Positions 59,717-64,000 of a stretch of 64,000 bases of DNA are shown here, in pieces. How positions within the stretch are numbered: position 1 is the first letter of the stretch; every line of letters begins with the position of its first letter. The position numbers were made by a program, and so were the translations under genes. The stretch covers positions 185,477,770-185,541,769 of the forward strand of contig NC_081406.1 in assembly GCF_030272615.1 (NCBI RefSeq). Reading direction: 5' to 3'. This DNA comes from Cryptomeria japonica. Taxonomy: Eukaryota > Streptophyta > Pinopsida > Cupressales > Cupressaceae. The notes beneath the pieces are model-generated. The model was given only the letters and a program-made list of their open reading frames with translations. It was not told the origin of the DNA and searched no databases.

Positions 59717-60813
59717 TGAAATATGTTATTCAAGACTTGATAGATAACGAAGTAATAACTGTGGATGGACAGAAAAGAAATGAGGCACATGTTGCATTTA
59801 AAACTCCACAACCAAATTATGAAATAAGGGAAGCATCATCATCAAAAGGTAAAAAAGGAAAAGAAAAGGTCTATTATTCTCACATTTATTATAATATGGT
59901 AAATTTCATTGTGGTCAAAGAGAAACAACAACCCGAACCTGCAAATGCAATCACAAGAAGTAAAGATAAGGTAACTTTACGAGGTCCAACAATTCATGTG
60001 ACTTACACTTCTACGTCCAAACAATACAACCTTGTGGATCAATTAGAAAATATGCCCACACAAATATCCATATTAGAACTTTTAAAACTTTTCCCAAGAC
60101 ATAAATACATTCCAAAAAGATCTCTACTGGATACCACCATCCCTAATAATTTGGGTGTTAATCAATCTTAAGCCATGGTGGGATATTTAACAACCCCTCA
60201 TTGTTTATCCTTTATAGAAGATGATGACATGTCTCTACAACATACACATAATCCTCCTCTTCATATTGCATTCCTCATTCATAAAATGTGAGTCAAAATT
60301 GTCCTAATGGATGGAGGATTTGGTTTAAACATTTGTTCATTAAGTCTTATTTTGGCTTTAGGATTTTTTAAAAATGTAGTTGATCCTCGGAAAAGGATCA
60401 CAATGAAGGAATATGATGAAGAGGAATGTTGTTCTAAGAGAATAGTGGTTTTTCCAATCAAAATAGGAACCATACAAAAGGATACAGTGTGTCAAGCTGT
60501 AGACTTGAATCTATCTTACAACATACTTTTGGGTAGACCATGGATCCATGAAATGTAAGGTGTTTCATCAACTTATCATCAATGTTTGAAGTTTCCTTTC
60601 AATGTCCAAGAATTCATGGTTGCTGGAGATTCAAACCCTTTTCAATATTGTAACACAGTTAGACCTATAATAGATGCCATTGTTCTATATAACAAAGAGG
60701 CAACCTCTTATAGCTCACCACCTATGGAAAGTTCGTTTACATTGACTTTGGCAAATTTTAAGAAAAAGCTAAAACTGAAGGATAAAGGAATAGGAGAATA
60801 TTCTCTAAATTAG
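59717..60813 (+). pseudogene. G1 aspartic protease region
   Basis: Frame 59716-60171 is the gag-protease linker (KYVIQDLIDNEVITVDG ... YNLVDQLENMPTQISILELL). Frame 60307-60558 has the active-site block MDGGFGLNICSL and the closing LSYNILLGRPWIHEM; 60586-60813 continues with LKFPFNVQEF. The DGG active site and block order equal G4 (37947-38456), so G1 and G4 are the same lineage. Stops near 60170, 60288 and 60556 break it. Confidence 0.85.
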
Positions 60814-61420
60814 ATTTTCCAATTTCTCCTAGATTATATGGGAAACCATCAATGTCAAAAAAACAACCAATTTCAAAACCACTCAAATTTTTTGATGGAT
60901 CATTTGTCAAGGCAGGGACTCTATCTGAAGAAACTGAAGATAAAGACATCCTATAGTGGCTATACAAAGATGAGGAAGAATCCTAACAAGGAATAAACAA
61001 TATCAACATACCAAATGAACAATATGGAAATGGATTTCATATCCTACAGAAAATGAGATATGACAATAGTGGTCCTATAGGCAAAACAAAGGAAGGTATT
61101 CTAGAACCTATACAACTTCCTTCTCAATGGACCAAAGACAAGATGGGACTAGGTTTTGGATAGGATATATTGACTCATAAGAAAAAAAGGAAAACAATAC
61201 CTAAACAACAACTAGAAGAGGAAACAGTCCACAAACAACAACAAGAGGAAGTAGTCCACAAACAACGAGAAGAGGAAGCAGTTTCCAAACAAGAAGAATA
61301 AGAAGTAGTCTATAAGCAACAAAAGGAGGAGAATAGTTAGAAAAAAGAACTTGTCAATAATAGAGAAGAAGTTACCCATCATCTCTATCAAAAAATATTA
61401 AAATTACAAACTTCCAGTGA
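60814..61420 (+). pseudogene. G1 G-patch-like domain and Glu/Gln repeat
   Basis: Positions 61018-61165 read EQYGNGFHILQKMRYDNSG, then GKTKEGILEPIQLPSQW and MGLGFG: the glycine spacing of a G-patch and the same start (YGxGFHILxK) as the G3 ORF. It lies about 450 bp after the protease in the same orientation, as the G-patch does in betaretroviral protease precursors. From 61200 to 61335 imperfect ~33-36-bp repeats encode a Glu/Gln/Val-rich stretch (HKQQQEEVV type). Stops occur, so this copy is dead. Confidence 0.65.
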
Positions 61421-62254
61421 GACAAACTCCAATGAGTTGGAATGGGATTCATATCATTCTAAAACATACTTTGAAGGATCTTGTTATGCAAAAGACATTG
61501 ATGTTGATATAGTTGACTCATATGTAGGACAAATGTCAGAGTATAGACCACTTGAATTAGAATCACAATATATCAATTCTGACTACATCGAGGATAATCA
61601 GAGACTAATCCCAAGAGGTCATTCTAGGAAGAATAATATCATAGACCTAGAAGTAACCATTGAGAAAATTATATATTTTCATTATGAACCTTAATTTCTG
61701 AGAGTAACCATTCAAATGACCCTTTACCTTTTGTACATCCAGAGCTTATTGATTGAGAGCAAAATGAATCCATTGAGATAGATACGTTTCCCAATGACTA
61801 TGCTATTAATCAATATCTCAATGTCATAGAACTCAAAACATCTTCCACGAGTGAATTTAATGACATAGATTCTAGTTGAGGAGGTTCCAAGTCTCTTAGT
61901 CACAAAAGAAAAACAAATAAATCAAATATCAGGTCTAATGCTCAAAACCAATTGATAGCAACACTAGATCAAGAAAAAGTAAAAAGAAAAGATGTATCCA
62001 ATGGAGAAAAAATACTCAATGTGTGAGAGGATGAGACACTTGACACTCTTCCCAAGTACTATTAGGAGAGGTTTTCAATATTTATTGAGCCAATAGAGCC
62101 AACCAACATTGGTATAGAAGCCAATCCAAAGATCAATCAACTAGCAGCATCACTATCTGAACAAGAGAAGCATGATTACATTGAATTTTTCAAACAAAGA
62201 CAAATAAACTTTTATTGGTCGTATACACATATGCCAGGGTTAGATATGATGGTA
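61421..62254 (+). pseudogene. G1 post-protease linker up to the RT lead-in
   Basis: Frame 61437-61694 and weaker coding sequence after it. Near 62090-62250 the sequence matches the G4 linker: EPTNIGIEANPKINQLAAS, EKHDYIEFFKQRQINF and THMPGLD. RT would follow but G1 is cut at about 62254 by the C5 LTR. Confidence 0.7.
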
Positions 62255-63682
62255 TGATAAAAGAATAAGTATCTGGTAAATTAGTGAGAGGGGGAAGTGA
62301 ATCTTTAAATGGAAAAACTGATACAAACCTCCCAAACTCAAACTCAATCTCTCAAAGTAAACTTATCAATGAAATACCAGTGTCAATATCAATACTCATA
62401 AGAATACTGGTTGATTGTTATAACAACTTAACGGTAAACAACATTAAAATTGTAAACATCCAAATGCTTTAACATATGTCAATACTTCATATCTCAATGC
62501 TTCCAGTTATCATGCCTTATGAGAAATAGTTAATCAAATCAATAATAAGATCATAACCATAAGAACATTCACCACATGACACAAGTATTTATACATGGAA
62601 AACCTAAATAGGTGAAAAACACAGTGAGATGAGACTCACAAGAAAATATTTGAACTCTTCTAAGTTCGCCATGTTAGGAGCCTAGCCTGTTAAAGCTTTT
62701 ACAAAAGTCCTATCAAGAATTGATCCTATTAGGAATCACCCGATTAAGGGATTGCCTACAAAGGCCTTGTTAGAAGAAAATACCTTGTAAGGAGTAACCT
62801 CAGTAGAGGATTTACAAATACAATCTAATGGACCACCTTGTTAGAGGATTTAATAAGTAACCAACTTTTTAGAGCTTACTTGGTTATGGGATTTCAATTC
62901 TACTATAATTGTAAGAGAACAACAAGTTTTTCTTGATCTCTCTGAATCGCACTACATTTTCTTGATCAGATCCATTTAAGCTTCTATCTGCCTTAACTCA
63001 AACTATAGACTCATTCTCTGATTCGACAACCACACACTCAACTGATTTCTATCAATTCTTGCCAACACTAAACAACACAACTTCATTGACCTTGAATACA
63101 AATCAATTAGGTCAGTAACACAACAAAAATCTAATCCTCTCATCATCAAGATTACAAAAAAGTCGGTACAAGCATGACCATTGGATTTCATAGCAATCCC
63201 TACACATCGATCAAGAAAAACTCAACCGCTCCATGATTACCGCTTCATCGAGCTTAGTAACTCATCATGCACTTTGCATTAGATGCAATACATTTGGCTC
63301 ATTCCCTAAACAAACAATTGTGCCAAAATAGTTTGAACTTGTCTTCTATACAATGACCTTACATGTCACCATAATTACCGCTCAACATCAGATCATAAAC
63401 CAACATAACCAATTCAACAACCTTAATTGGTTAGGGTTTAACAAAAATAACTGGTAAGGTTTACCGGTTACATAACATAGTAAGGGTTTGACCTTTTACT
63501 CCAATTACCGGTTCAACTCACAAACTTACATACCCGTTTACAATAACCTTCACAAATTTCTTCCAACTGGTTACAAGACAATATCAACAATAATAACAAT
63601 ATCAGTAATATCATTACCAATTCAATTGACATCAATGACAATATAACATATCATTAATGCAATCTTCATGCAAATGCCAACA
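62255..63682 (-). repeat. C5 copia-like element, 3' LTR (element continues beyond window)
   Basis: The right edge is firm: ...GCAAATGCCAACA, followed inward by a purine tract, so on the minus strand the LTR begins TGTTGGCATTTGC. The left edge is inferred: G1 coding ends near 62254, and TG at 62255 is followed by a GAGAGGGGGAAGTGAATC block similar to the start of the E2 LTR. A GTATAAATAC string (62585-62594, minus strand) is a possible TATA box. No partner LTR or target duplication is visible. Short frames here (62284-62472, 63003-63191) are not genes. Confidence 0.75.
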
Positions 63683-64000
63683 ATCTCCCCCTTTGGCATT
63701 GATGGCAATAAAAAATATCTACAACATTGCTTTGTTGTTGTGATTCTGAAAAGGAATCATGGTTTACATTACCAAGTATTCACATACTCTCTCTGTCTTT
63801 AGTATATAACTAGTTTTCCTTCTCATAATCATACAATTCTTCTCCCCCTTTGACAACAAAGGAAAACATGTAATGTGAAATTTTACTGTGCATCAACAAC
63901 ATACTGGAACTTTATGCTCCCCCTGTGGAATACATCCACTTCTACATCAACCCTTGTAAAATTTTGCAAGTAATTCAGGGATTGATGCAGTCAACATCAT
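63683..64000 (-). other. C5 polypurine tract and 3' internal end
   Basis: The minus strand reads CATCAATGCCAAAGGGGGAG up to the LTR start, the copia purine tract also seen in C1. The rest (63710-64000) shows no gene; it also contains further purine-rich strings near 63845 and 63915 on the minus strand. Confidence 0.75.

Overview
The window holds no host gene, tRNA or rRNA that I can recognise. It is a stack of LTR retrotransposons inserted into one another, typical of a seed plant with a very large, repeat-rich genome (AT-rich DNA, Ty1/copia and Tat-like Ty3/gypsy elements, initiator-Met tRNA primer sites, 5-bp target duplications). A gymnosperm is plausible but is only an inference. I use local labels for the elements: G = gypsy-like, C = copia-like, E2, T and S as described below.

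Layout. The base is a gypsy element on the + strand, G1 (58565-62254: gag, protease, G-patch-like domain), cut on its left by copia element C1 and on its right by the LTR of a minus-strand copia-like element, C5 (62255 to beyond the window). C1 (+) runs from before base 1 to 58564. It has lost gag, protease and the N-terminal integrase, and is split by two insertions. Left arm: E2 (-, 1636-26254) sits between integrase and reverse transcriptase (RT). E2 has no RT or integrase; it carries a five-zinc-knuckle gag-like region and a large accessory ORF. That ORF is split by G3 (+, 5122-21765), a pol-less gypsy relic with a G-patch ORF. G3 in turn contains T (-, 6159-17036), a tandem LTR-internal-LTR-internal-LTR array whose second unit has an intact 1054-codon ORF of unknown function. 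Right arm: G2 (-, 28122-57479) sits in the C1 3' LTR. It is a Tat-like gypsy with a second RNase H upstream of RT and a large accessory region downstream of integrase. Its left LTR is split by G4 (-, 28578-44080), which lacks RT and gag and has a leader built of 21-bp repeats. G4 contains S (30856-34892), a 4-kb coding-free insert that looks like a solo LTR.

Target-site duplications seen directly: GAGGT/AAGGT for E2, ATGTC for G2, GAAAG for G4, TGTTT for S; G3 has an 8-bp shared flank. The order of insertion follows from the nesting. Most coding regions are decayed. The one long intact frame is the T unit-2 ORF, in an element with two near-identical units. At least four families here look non-autonomous (E2, G3, T, G4), and three carry large ORFs that I cannot assign to a known retroelement domain. 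The accessory and orphan ORFs are the best candidates for undescribed biology.
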